The position numbers and the translations under genes were made by a program. 24,676 nucleotides of DNA from contig DBXN01000101.1 of NCBI GenBank assembly GCA_002309585.1, positions 43,158 through 67,833 of the forward strand. Reading direction: 5' to 3'. The number at the start of each line of letters is the position of its first letter. Position 1 is the first letter of the stretch. Positions 6,166 to 14,167 of the stretch are shown here, in pieces. Under the pieces are notes generated by a model that was not told the DNA's origin, ran no database searches, and worked only from the letters and a program-made list of their open reading frames with translations. This DNA is from Verrucomicrobia bacterium UBA1211 (lineage in GTDB: Bacteria; Verrucomicrobiota; Kiritimatiellia; RFP12; UBA1067).

Positions 6166-9100
6166 ATGAAGAACGCTCAACGCTCAACGCTCAACCCTCA
6201 ACGTGTCGGTATAATGGGATGTGTGGTTGCGTTGCTGGCGGTGACGGCGGCGGTTGGGGCGGAAACGGCGTGGCGAACCGATCTCTGGCTGGGACGCGGA
6301 AACATCTGGCGGAAACGGGTTCCGGTGACGGTTACGGTTCCGCCCGGCATCTCGATGGCGGAAGGCGAACCGGTCGCGGTTCCGATCGGGGACGGGAAGG
6401 ATGCGTTGCCGATCGTCGGGGTCTCACCTCTAACGTTAAGGGTCACCGATGACGCGGGTGAGCAGTTGTTGTATGCGGCCGTTCGGAAGGATGGTGAAGC
6501 GCTGGACCCATTTGTGTCGACTCTCGAAGATGCCGAACTGTTGATCCCGTTGGTTCGCGGCAAGGACGGGACGGCGCGTTATTGGGTCTATTTCGATAAC
6601 CGGGACGCATGGGAGTTGGCCGATTCCCTGCCGGGTGAGGTCGAGAAACCCGTGAACGGGGATTTTGAGTTGGGGGAGAAAACGCCGGTCGGCTGGAAAG
6701 TGGGGGAACTGAAGAACGGCCAGCGCCTCTCGCTCAGCGATGAGCGTCCGTTCAGCGGGAAGCGCTGCCTCAAGGCGGAATCCCCCGACGGGCTCGCGCC
6801 GAGCTGGTTCGGATGGAAACGGGGGGATCTCCGGGTTGTCCCTGGCGCGGAGGTGACGATCCGGGTCCGGGTTCGTGGCGAGAAGGTCACGGGCACCGCC
6901 GGATGGTATGTCCACATCGGGAACGAGCGGGACAGCCAGATCGTCAACCGGGTCTTTAAGACGGGTGACGGGACTTTTGATTGGCGTGAGGAGGTGATCC
7001 GGCTGAAGGTTCCGGAGGGTTGCACGCGGCTTTCGACCGGCTCCGTGCTGTACGGGAGCGGGACGGCGTGGTATGACGCGTTCTCCTTTGATCCGGGACG
7101 GGAACGGAAGAAACCGACGGTGACGGTGGGGGAGGTCGAGCGGTTGGATCTCCGGACCATCGGCGAGGGTGATTGGGGTGATTGGTGGTTGGAAGGGGAA
7201 CCCGCGTGGCGGTATCGGATCCCCATCCGGCTATTGAATCCGAGCGATCACGACCAGAAGGGTGTTCTCTCGGCGGTGGATGTGCATCAGGCGGCGCAGA
7301 TGATCCGTAATCCCCGTTTTCGGATGACGCTGAACGGGAAAGAAACGCCGATGAGCCGACTGGGGGACCGTTTGCTCTTCTTATGCGATCTTCCGGCCCG
7401 GTCGCTGGTCACCTATCACCTCTACGTCGCCTCATCCGGGACGAAGCCGGGAATGCGTACCGGTGCGGTCGCGTCGGGTCTCGGAAGCGACATCCCCTCC
7501 GATCAGGTGGTGCGCGGGATCGTGTCGCCAGTCGATCTGGAAGAGGTCAGCAAGGTGTTGGCGAATGTCTCCAATCGGGTGAAGAATCCCGGTTTCGAGG
7601 AGGGCGAGGCCGGCTGGACGCACAGCGCGGTTCTACCGGGTGTCCGGTTCGGGGTGATCGACGGGGGGTGTTTCGGGAAACGGTGCGCGGAATTCGCCGT
7701 TTCGGACGAGGCGTCGGCCGAGTGGCGCGGATGGTATCAGTCGGTGCCGGTGGAGCCGGGCCATACCTACCTCTACGGCGGATGGATCGCGGTGAAGAAG
7801 TTGACAGGAGCCCCCGCGCGCATCTACGCCCATCTGCGGGACGCGGAAGGGAAGGTGTCGGAGTCGGGCTTTCTTGAGACCGCCCCGGTGACACCGGGAA
7901 CATCGGCGTGGATGCCGGCCTTCGCGACGGTACGGATCCCGGAAGGTGTCACCACGCTCCAGGTCCATCTGACCATGAACGAACGCGGTACGCTGCATCA
8001 TGACGGGGTCTTGGTGACGGAGTTTGTCGAGGCGCTGGTGGGGGATCCGGAACTTTCCGCTGTGGAATTGATGAAGAATGGATCGGCACCGTTCGGACAT
8101 GCGCCGTTGCAGGTGTGGCGCGTCGATCCCATCATCAAGGTCTTTCCCCAATCCCTGCCCGAAGACGTTCCCGCCTCGCCGCTTACGGTCTCCCTGGCGC
8201 GCAACGAGACGGAAGCGTTGCAGGTGGCGGTCCGCGCGCCTTGGATGGGCGCGGTGACGGTGGAGGTGGAGCCGCCCCGCAACGCGGAAGGAAAAACGTT
8301 GACGGGTACCACCGTCGGATGGGTCGATTATGTGCCGATCGATTACCCGACGGCCTATTACAACTGCAAGTCTCCGCCGTATGTCCTGAAGGTCCCGACC
8401 TCGTCTGGAGAGTCGGACGGATGGTCGGGCCGGTGGCCGGACCCGATCACGCCGAGCGATACGACGAGTGTTAACGCCTGCGAAACCAGGTCGGCATGGA
8501 TCACCTTCACGGCCGATGCGGCGACGGCGCCGGGAGAGTATCGGGGTACGATCTGTTGGAAGCGGCTGGGCCGTGTCATCCGGCGCGATCCCCTGACGGT
8601 CAAGGTGTGGGGATTCACGTTGCCGGAACGTCCCGCGTTCCCCGCGGTCTACGATCTGCGTTTCTCCCATTGGTGGGATCTCCCCGGAGATGACGCGAAT
8701 GCGGCCCGCCACCGGCTCCTGCGTTTTATGGCGGAGAAGAAGATCTGCCCTGATGCCGTTCCCGCCGAGGTCACCTTCCGGCGGGATGCGTCGGGTAAGA
8801 TCACCGCCGATTTCTCCGCCTACGATGCGATGGCGGCGCTTTACTTCGACACGTTGCAATTCCCCGTCTCCTATATGCCGAGTTTCTTCTACCTCTTCGG
8901 TTGGGAACATCCGCCTAAGGATGTGTTGGGCGAGAAGCCGTTCGAAGGGAAGTATCCCTACACCGGCGTGGACCGTATGAACCTGCGTCCCGCCTACCGC
9001 GAGGCGTTCCAGCGGTGTCTGCGGCTCTACTGGGATCATGTCAAGGCGAAGGGATGGTCGGACCGGCTGGTGCTCTACATCTCCGACGAACCTTTCCTCG

Positions 9101-9810
9101 ACAAGCCGCACATCATCGACCAGATGAAGGCGCTCTGCGCGATGGTCCACGAGGTCGATCCCGCGATCCGCATCTACTGCAGCACCTGGCGGCACCAGCC
9201 CGCGTGGAACGAGTCGCTCGACATCTGGGGCGTCGGCCACTACGGCTGTTTCCCGGTCGAGGAGATGAAGGCGCGGCGGGATGCGGGACAGACCATCTGG
9301 TTCACCACCGACGGCCAGATGTGCACCGACACGCCCTATTGCGCGGTGGAACGGCTGTTGCCCCACTACGCCTACGCCTACCATGCGGAGGCCTATGAGT
9401 TTTGGGGCTGCACATGGCTGACCTATAATCCCTGGCGTTTCGGATGGCACCGATATATCCACCAGGTCAGCACGCCGGGCGAGTATTACTATGTCCGCTA
9501 TCCGAACGGGGACGGGTACCTGATCTATCCCGGCGCAGAGGCGGGATCTGCGGGTGGTCCCGTTACCTCCATCCGGCTGGAGGCCGCGCGTGACGGGGTG
9601 GAGGATTACGCCTACCTTCACCTGCTGGAGGTGTTGGCGGCGAAGCCGGGCGAGGCGGCGAAGGAGGCGGCGGAGCTGCTGGCGGCGTTTCGTCAGCTGG
9701 TCACGATCCCCAACGCGGGAGGCCGTTACTCCACCGCGATCCTCCCCGAACCCGAACGGTTGGGTATCTTGCGCGAACGGGCGGGCAACCTCTTGGATCG
9801 GGTGCGGTGA
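6166..9810 (+). CDS. Secreted GH123-like (DUF4091) glycoside hydrolase with tandem N-terminal modules
   Basis: A 1,214-residue exported protein. The start is uncertain: 6166 is chosen because AGAGGA lies nine bases upstream, but 6118, 6157 and 6214 are also in frame. With 6166 the first residues (NAQRSTLNPQRV) are encoded by the heptamer repeat, and a hydrophobic core follows (VVALLAVTAAVGA). Residues ~48-314 and ~348-620 are two copies of one layout. Each is a WR(K/Y)R(V/I)P(V/I) sandwich followed by a carbohydrate-binding jelly roll opening VNGDFELG or VKNPGFEEG. A further sandwich (~640-820) precedes a TIM-barrel segment with an Asp-Glu pair, D974-E975 (YISDEP), the signature of GH123 substrate-assisted beta-N-acetylgalactosaminidases. 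RDGVEDYAYL near the C-terminus is typical of DUF4091. Known GH123 enzymes are about half this length (recalled). Actual activity on N-acetylhexosamines is inferred. Confidence 0.82.
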   Translation: MKNAQRSTLNPQRVGIMGCVVALLAVTAAVGAETAWRTDLWLGRGNIWRKRVPVTVTVPPGISMAEGEPVAVPIGDGKDALPIVGVSPLTLRVTDDAGEQLLYAAVRKDGEALDPFVSTLEDAELLIPLVRGKDGTARYWVYFDNRDAWELADSLPGEVEKPVNGDFELGEKTPVGWKVGELKNGQRLSLSDERPFSGKRCLKAESPDGLAPSWFGWKRGDLRVVPGAEVTIRVRVRGEKVTGTAGWYVHIGNERDSQIVNRVFKTGDGTFDWREEVIRLKVPEGCTRLSTGSVLYGSGTAWYDAFSFDPGRERKKPTVTVGEVERLDLRTIGEGDWGDWWLEGEPAWRYRIPIRLLNPSDHDQKGVLSAVDVHQAAQMIRNPRFRMTLNGKETPMSRLGDRLLFLCDLPARSLVTYHLYVASSGTKPGMRTGAVASGLGSDIPSDQVVRGIVSPVDLEEVSKVLANVSNRVKNPGFEEGEAGWTHSAVLPGVRFGVIDGGCFGKRCAEFAVSDEASAEWRGWYQSVPVEPGHTYLYGGWIAVKKLTGAPARIYAHLRDAEGKVSESGFLETAPVTPGTSAWMPAFATVRIPEGVTTLQVHLTMNERGTLHHDGVLVTEFVEALVGDPELSAVELMKNGSAPFGHAPLQVWRVDPIIKVFPQSLPEDVPASPLTVSLARNETEALQVAVRAPWMGAVTVEVEPPRNAEGKTLTGTTVGWVDYVPIDYPTAYYNCKSPPYVLKVPTSSGESDGWSGRWPDPITPSDTTSVNACETRSAWITFTADAATAPGEYRGTICWKRLGRVIRRDPLTVKVWGFTLPERPAFPAVYDLRFSHWWDLPGDDANAARHRLLRFMAEKKICPDAVPAEVTFRRDASGKITADFSAYDAMAALYFDTLQFPVSYMPSFFYLFGWEHPPKDVLGEKPFEGKYPYTGVDRMNLRPAYREAFQRCLRLYWDHVKAKGWSDRLVLYISDEPFLDKPHIIDQMKALCAMVHEVDPAIRIYCSTWRHQPAWNESLDIWGVGHYGCFPVEEMKARRDAGQTIWFTTDGQMCTDTPYCAVERLLPHYAYAYHAEAYEFWGCTWLTYNPWRFGWHRYIHQVSTPGEYYYVRYPNGDGYLIYPGAEAGSAGGPVTSIRLEAARDGVEDYAYLHLLEVLAAKPGEAAKEAAELLAAFRQLVTIPNAGGRYSTAILPEPERLGILRERAGNLLDRVR
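6172..6206. repeat. Heptamer tandem array (AACSCTC type), copy B
   Basis: Exact 7-bp steps AACGCTC, AACGCTC, AACGCTC, AACCCTC, then degenerate AACGTGT. This is the most regular copy of the family in the window. It overlaps the 5' end of the GH123-like gene if that gene starts at 6166 and directly follows the octamer-phased segment. As in copy A, it is preceded by a purine-rich ATGAA segment. Confidence 0.8.
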
Positions 9811-10544
9811 TGCGCGTCGAATCGGTTACGCCATACGGATCGGGAACGGGTAAGCGGGAGCAGATCCGCCGCGCCTTTGACGCGATTGCGCCGGGTTACG
9901 ACCGGATGAACCGCATCCTCTCGCTCGGGATCGACCGCTCATGGCGGCGGAAGGCGCTCGCGCTTTTGGATTCCCTCGCGCCGAAACGGATCCTCGATGT
10001 CGCGACCGGCACGGGGGACTTTGCCCTGATGGCGGCGAAGCGTTTCCCCGGGGCGCAAATCACCGGTATCGACCTCTCCTCCGCCATGCTGGACCGGGCG
10101 CGGGAGAAGGCCGGGCGGACGGGACTTTCCGGGTCGCTCCGCTTTCTGGAGGGGGACGCGCTTGATCCGCCCCTTGGCGACGAACGCTTCGACGCGGTGA
10201 CGGTCGCCTACGGGGTCCGGAACTTCGAGCGGATCGCCGATGGCCTCGCCGCGCTGTATGAACGGGTCTCGCCCGGCGGCGCGCTGCTGATTCTGGAGCT
10301 GACCCGTCCCGAACGTTTCCCGATGCGCCAGCTCCACGCCCTCTGCCTGCGCCACTGGATTCCCCGCGTCGGGCGGCGTCTGGCGGGACACGCGGAGGAG
10401 TACCGTTACCTTTCCGCCTCGATCGCCGAGATGCCGCAGGGCGAGGCGATGGCCGCGCTTCTGCAGGCGGCGGGTTTTTCGCATGTGATGATCAAACGTT
10501 ACACCTTCGGCGTCTGCACGGCTTATCTCGCCGGCCGGGGCTAG
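9810..10544 (+). CDS. ubiE: Demethylmenaquinone methyltransferase UbiE/MenG
   Basis: A 244-residue class I SAM-dependent methyltransferase that C-methylates demethylmenaquinone (or the ubiquinone precursor) in respiratory quinone synthesis; it acts at the membrane face in the cytoplasm. Motif I is DVATGTGD from D63. The family hallmarks FDAIAPGYDRMN near the N-terminus, YGVRNFER from Y134 and LILELTRPE are all present, and the C-terminal YRYLSASIAEMP segment matches the usual YxYLPxSI form. Length is normal for the family. The ATG at 9810 shares its A with the TGA stop of the GH123-like gene (TGATG), so translation is probably coupled. An adjacent GTG at 9807 is a weaker alternative. No separate promoter is visible, and the functional link to the upstream gene is unclear. 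Confidence 0.95.
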   Translation: MRVESVTPYGSGTGKREQIRRAFDAIAPGYDRMNRILSLGIDRSWRRKALALLDSLAPKRILDVATGTGDFALMAAKRFPGAQITGIDLSSAMLDRAREKAGRTGLSGSLRFLEGDALDPPLGDERFDAVTVAYGVRNFERIADGLAALYERVSPGGALLILELTRPERFPMRQLHALCLRHWIPRVGRRLAGHAEEYRYLSASIAEMPQGEAMAALLQAAGFSHVMIKRYTFGVCTAYLAGRG

Positions 10545-10584
10545 ACCTCCTTTTTTCTCGAACGGCGGGGAGGAGTGTGGTTTA

Positions 10585-11505
10585 ATGATTGTCATGAAAC
10601 ATGTCGTTATCCTTTTGTCGGTCCTTATTTGGGGCGGAGTTTCGTTTGCGGAAAAAACCGTTCCTTCGTTCTACCTGCCGGTCGAGCAATCCGAAGGGCG
10701 CGGGGTCCATTATTTTGCCGACCATGCTCTTGACGCGGCGGATACCAACGCCCAGCACGCCGTCGTGATCATTCACGGTCTCAACGGCGGGATGCAGGAT
10801 GGCGCCGGCAAGGTCCGCAAGATCATCGCCAAGTACCGTGACACCTCCCGTGTCTATTTCGTCGCGCCCTGCATCGTGGCCGAGAAGTTGCTTAACGAGG
10901 AGGAGCGGGCGAAGACCGTCTACTGGCGCCTTTGGCAGAAGGGACAGGATTCGCCGGTCGTTCCGGGGTTCTCCGCGTTCGACGCGCTCGACCGCGTGTT
11001 CGACCGCCTCAATGACCGTTCCCGCTATCCGGCCCTCAAGACCGTCCTCTTTTGCGGCTATTCGGCAGGCGGGCAGCTCATCAGCCGCTACATGGCGGTT
11101 ACGGCCATCCGGCCGCGCGAGGGCCTCCAGGTCAATTTCGCCGCCGGTGCCCCCTCCACCTGGCTCTTCCTGAACCGCGACGCGCCGTGGCACTTCGGTT
11201 TGGACAGCCGGAACCGCTATACCGCTGGAGTCACCGATGAGATGATTTTCAACAATCTCGCCTCCCGTTACGGTCTCTGTTTCTGCGGGACGGCGGATAT
11301 CGCCACGAACAATCTGGATGTCTCGTCATTCGCAATGGCGCAGGGCACAAACCGGTATGAGCGGTTCAAACGCTTCCGCGCGCATATCGGCACCTTTCCG
11401 CAGTTGCGCGACGCTTTTCGGTTCACGGAGGTGAAGGGCGGTACCCACGGTGGCCATTGTTACGACAACGAGGACTTTGTCAACCTCGTCTTCGGCATTC
11501 GGTAA
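10585..11505 (+). CDS. Secreted alpha/beta hydrolase
   Basis: A 306-residue exported alpha/beta-hydrolase-fold protein with unknown substrate (esterase or lipase-like). It has a signal peptide (hydrophobic VVILLSVLIWGGVSFA), an oxyanion-loop-like IIHGLNGG segment, the nucleophile elbow GYSAGG with S160, and a C-terminal histidine candidate at H288 or H291 in GGTHGGHCYD. The start at 10585 has GGGGAGGAG nine bases upstream. A second in-frame ATG at 10594 is possible: a -10-like TTTAAT with TGG before it (10578-10586) would place the transcript start right at that codon, although the -35 is poor. It stands alone between ubiE and the C10 peptidase gene with 40- and 73-base spacers. Confidence 0.85.
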   Translation: MIVMKHVVILLSVLIWGGVSFAEKTVPSFYLPVEQSEGRGVHYFADHALDAADTNAQHAVVIIHGLNGGMQDGAGKVRKIIAKYRDTSRVYFVAPCIVAEKLLNEEERAKTVYWRLWQKGQDSPVVPGFSAFDALDRVFDRLNDRSRYPALKTVLFCGYSAGGQLISRYMAVTAIRPREGLQVNFAAGAPSTWLFLNRDAPWHFGLDSRNRYTAGVTDEMIFNNLASRYGLCFCGTADIATNNLDVSSFAMAQGTNRYERFKRFRAHIGTFPQLRDAFRFTEVKGGTHGGHCYDNEDFVNLVFGIR

Positions 11506-11512
11506 CCGATTC

Positions 11513-11542
11513 TTGAAACAAAAGGGCGGAATGTGTTAAGGT
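11513..11542 (+). promoter_or_regulatory. Sigma-70-type promoter for the C10 peptidase gene
   Basis: TTGAAA at 11513-11518, an 18-bp spacer, TAAGGT at 11537-11542, with TGT (TGn) at 11534-11536. It starts eight bases after the stop of the alpha/beta hydrolase gene. The -10 matches consensus poorly, and support comes from the -35 and the layout shared with other promoters here. Confidence 0.45.
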
Positions 11543-11578
11543 ATATCCATACCAAGACGATGGGAAGCGAGGTTGACG

Positions 11579-14113
11579 ATGGAAATCCGGCAATGGATCA
11601 TGTTGCTTTTGACGGGATGCTGGCTGGGAAACGCGTTCGGGGCGGCGGTTTCCGGTGAAGAGGCGCAGCGGGCGGTCGCGGGCTGGTTGCGGCAGCGGGC
11701 GACGCTGGGATGCCGTCTGGGAAGCGGGCCGGAGTCGGTCGAGACCTATCCGGGACATGACGGGGTCGGGACTTTCCATGTCGTGCGGCTGAAGGACGGC
11801 GGGTTCGTAGTGACCTCCGCCGAACGGCGTCTCTCTCCGGTTCTGGCCTTTTCGGGCGACGGCGAGTGGACCGCTTCCGATGCGAATCCGTTTTGGGCGC
11901 TCGTGACGCGCGATATCGCCGACCGGACACGGGCTTTGAATGCGGGCGGCCGTACCTTGGCGGCGGCGGGTTCAAATGCGAATGAGGCGCGGTGGGAGCG
12001 GTTGCTGTCGGAGCGGCCGGTGACGGCATCGGCGGGCCTCGACTCGCTTTCGGATGTCAGGATCGCGCCGCTGCTCGGTTCGAAATGGAACCAGCAGACC
12101 CATAACAACTACGCCAACGGAAGTTATTGTTTCAACTATTACACCCCCAGCAACTATCCCTGCGGGTGCGTCGCGACGGCCGGTTCGCAGATCATGCGTT
12201 ACCATCGGTATCCGACGCAGTCGGTGACGGCCGGGACCTATGATTGCGCGGTGGATGGCGAGTCGGTCCGGCTGACGATGAAGGGCGGCACCTATGCGTG
12301 GGATGACATGCCGCTGATCACCTCCTCACCCCGCCCGACGGAGGCGCAGTGCCAGGCGATCGGAAAACTGACGTATGATGTCGGCGTCACCTGTCTGATG
12401 TCCTACACCCCCCACGGCAGCGCTGCGCCGGGTTATCTGCTCTCGAAACGGTTGACCGAACGTTTCAAGTATGCGAACGCGATCAGTGCGGTGTTTTACG
12501 ATAGTGGCTATCCCTACACGACGGAGAGGATGACGCGGGCGATCCTGCCGAATCTCGACGCGCGGCTTCCGGTCCTGCTCAGCGTCCACAGCGAGGTTTA
12601 CGGGCATGCCGTTGTGGCGGACGGATACGGTTATTCCGACGGCGATCTTTACCTGCACATCAACATGGGCTGGGGCGGCGTGACCGATGCCTGGTACTCG
12701 CCACCCGACATTGACGATTACACCTCAATCGACGCGATTGTCTACAACGTCTATCCGACCCAGACCGCCAACGGGACCATCGTGAGCGGACGTGTGCTGG
12801 ATGCGGAGGGGACGCCGGTTTCGGGTATGTCCGTCTCCGCCCTCACCGCATCCGGTGGGGTTGCCGCCTCCATGGAGACCGACGGCAAAGGCATTTACGC
12901 GTTCATCCTTCCGGCCGCCAGCTACACGATCCGGGCGGGCAGGGATGGCCTCATCGCCAACCAGACGGTGACGGTCTCGGCGTGTGAAGGTTCCCGCTTA
13001 ACCGACGACGGTGCATATTATCTGATGCCCGCGACGATCAGTAACCTTTATGGGGTGGATCTGACCCTGCCGTCGGCCTTGACGGTCGCCATGCCGACCT
13101 GCACCCCCATGTCGGGAACGATCTCGTTTGACGATTCCATCCTCGTCACCCTCGCGTGCGGTACCGATGGCGCGGAGATCCACTATACCTTGGACGGGAG
13201 CGAGCCGACAACGGCGAGTTCCCGTTATGAGGCGCCGATCCGACTGACGGCGACGACCACCCTTAAGGCCCGCGCCTTCAGGTCGGACTATAACCCCAGC
13301 GATATTCTGACGGCGACCTTCACCTTCCCCCCGAGGCATGACTACTTCGAGGACGCCAAATCCATCTCCGGTACGAACGGGACCGAGACGGTCAACATCG
13401 ATGGATTCACGCTGGAGACGGGCGAACCGCTCCACCGGAGCCATTATAACCAATTCCGCTCCGTCTGGTTCCGCTGGTTCTCACCGGGCAACGGATCGGT
13501 CACCTTCTCGGGAGGGTGCAAACGGGTCACCACCAGCGGTAACACCATCTCGACGGTGATCATCCCGACCTATCTTTCGGTCTATACAGGGACGGCGGTG
13601 AACCGCCTGACCCGGGTGAAGGAGGGGACCTATTCCAGCACCGACAAGACCTCCTCCGCGACCTTTAACGCTACGGCGGGGACGGTCTATTACATCGCGG
13701 TCGCAACCGGATCGGAGACTGTGGGGGATGTGACGATGAGCTGGGCGACCGCCAAATCCTTCGCCCCCGCTTACACGATAACGACCGAAATCCCCGTTCC
13801 CTACGCCTGGCTGAGCGGAAAGGGTGTCGTGACGGGTAACGATTACGAGGCCGCGGCCAAGGCCGACACCGATGGCGACGGTTTTGACAATTGGGAGGAG
13901 TACCTCTGCGACTCCGATCCGAAGGATCCCGCGAGTTATCTGCGGATGACCGGTATCACCGTGAGGGATGGTGTGGGGGTTCCCGCTTACCTTCCGTCCG
14001 CATCGCCCTACGGCTCCTTCATCCTGGAGGGAACCGATTCGCTCACCCTCCCGCTTTGGGCCCCCGCGGGCGCGAGCCACCGCTTCTTCCGCGTCCGCGT
14101 TGTTCCGAAATGA
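11579..14113 (+). CDS. Secreted C10 (streptopain-like) cysteine peptidase with multidomain tail
   Basis: An 844-residue exported cysteine peptidase of the SpeB/streptopain family. The ATG at 11579 follows GCGAGG by six bases; the frame also opens at a TTG six bases earlier. A signal peptide ends near AFGA. A Spi-type propeptide follows (~25-160; the GGFVVTSAERRLSPVLAFS segment is typical). The catalytic domain has C197 (CGCVATAGSQIMRYH), H343 (YGHAVVADGYG) and the NMGWGG segment. After it come a carboxypeptidase-regulatory-like beta domain (~398-485) and a chitobiase C-terminal-like domain (~505-585, IHYTLDGSEPT). Next is a pre-peptidase-like beta domain (~590-735). The end is a DTDGDGFDNWEEY Ca-binding motif from D763 and a short terminal beta domain ending FFRVRVVPK. 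That tail is common in large secreted PVC proteins and may serve surface retention (inference). No other protease genes adjoin it. Confidence 0.92.
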   Translation: MEIRQWIMLLLTGCWLGNAFGAAVSGEEAQRAVAGWLRQRATLGCRLGSGPESVETYPGHDGVGTFHVVRLKDGGFVVTSAERRLSPVLAFSGDGEWTASDANPFWALVTRDIADRTRALNAGGRTLAAAGSNANEARWERLLSERPVTASAGLDSLSDVRIAPLLGSKWNQQTHNNYANGSYCFNYYTPSNYPCGCVATAGSQIMRYHRYPTQSVTAGTYDCAVDGESVRLTMKGGTYAWDDMPLITSSPRPTEAQCQAIGKLTYDVGVTCLMSYTPHGSAAPGYLLSKRLTERFKYANAISAVFYDSGYPYTTERMTRAILPNLDARLPVLLSVHSEVYGHAVVADGYGYSDGDLYLHINMGWGGVTDAWYSPPDIDDYTSIDAIVYNVYPTQTANGTIVSGRVLDAEGTPVSGMSVSALTASGGVAASMETDGKGIYAFILPAASYTIRAGRDGLIANQTVTVSACEGSRLTDDGAYYLMPATISNLYGVDLTLPSALTVAMPTCTPMSGTISFDDSILVTLACGTDGAEIHYTLDGSEPTTASSRYEAPIRLTATTTLKARAFRSDYNPSDILTATFTFPPRHDYFEDAKSISGTNGTETVNIDGFTLETGEPLHRSHYNQFRSVWFRWFSPGNGSVTFSGGCKRVTTSGNTISTVIIPTYLSVYTGTAVNRLTRVKEGTYSSTDKTSSATFNATAGTVYYIAVATGSETVGDVTMSWATAKSFAPAYTITTEIPVPYAWLSGKGVVTGNDYEAAAKADTDGDGFDNWEEYLCDSDPKDPASYLRMTGITVRDGVGVPAYLPSASPYGSFILEGTDSLTLPLWAPAGASHRFFRVRVVPK

Positions 14114-14115
14114 CC

Positions 14116-14143
14116 GTTTAAGGGTTGAGCGTTAAGGTTTAAG
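14116..14143. repeat. Heptamer tandem array, copy C (inverted, degenerate)
   Basis: Steps of seven on the + strand give GTTTAAG, GGTTGAG, CGTTAAG, GTTTAAG. On the minus strand these are CTTAAAC, CTTAACG, CTCAACC, CTTAAAC, the same family as AACSCTC in copies A and B. It starts two bases after the stop of the C10 peptidase gene and fills half of the spacer between two convergent genes. No hairpin terminator is visible in this spacer. Confidence 0.65.
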
Positions 14144-14167
14144 GTGTCATCGGCCTCGGGGGATGGG

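Noticed and set aside
6172..6206. Possible CRISPR array
   Set aside because: Units of 7 bp without unique spacers; CRISPR repeats are about 23-47 bp with spacers, and no cas gene is present.
6210..6215. TATAAT as a promoter for the GH123-like gene
   Set aside because: No -35 at 16-18 bp, and transcription from it would remove the better ribosome binding site and most of the signal peptide n-region.
7633..9621. A long minus-strand open frame opposite the GH123-like gene
   Set aside because: Same shadow effect; the plus strand has conserved catalytic and binding-domain motifs throughout.
10533..10560. Terminator after ubiE based on six T residues at 10551-10556
   Set aside because: The only preceding stem is about four base pairs with a G-U pair, too weak to call.
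14116..14143. Resemblance to telomere-type repeats (TTTAGGG-like)
   Set aside because: The units are degenerate and lie internally between two bacterial genes; nothing suggests a linear end.
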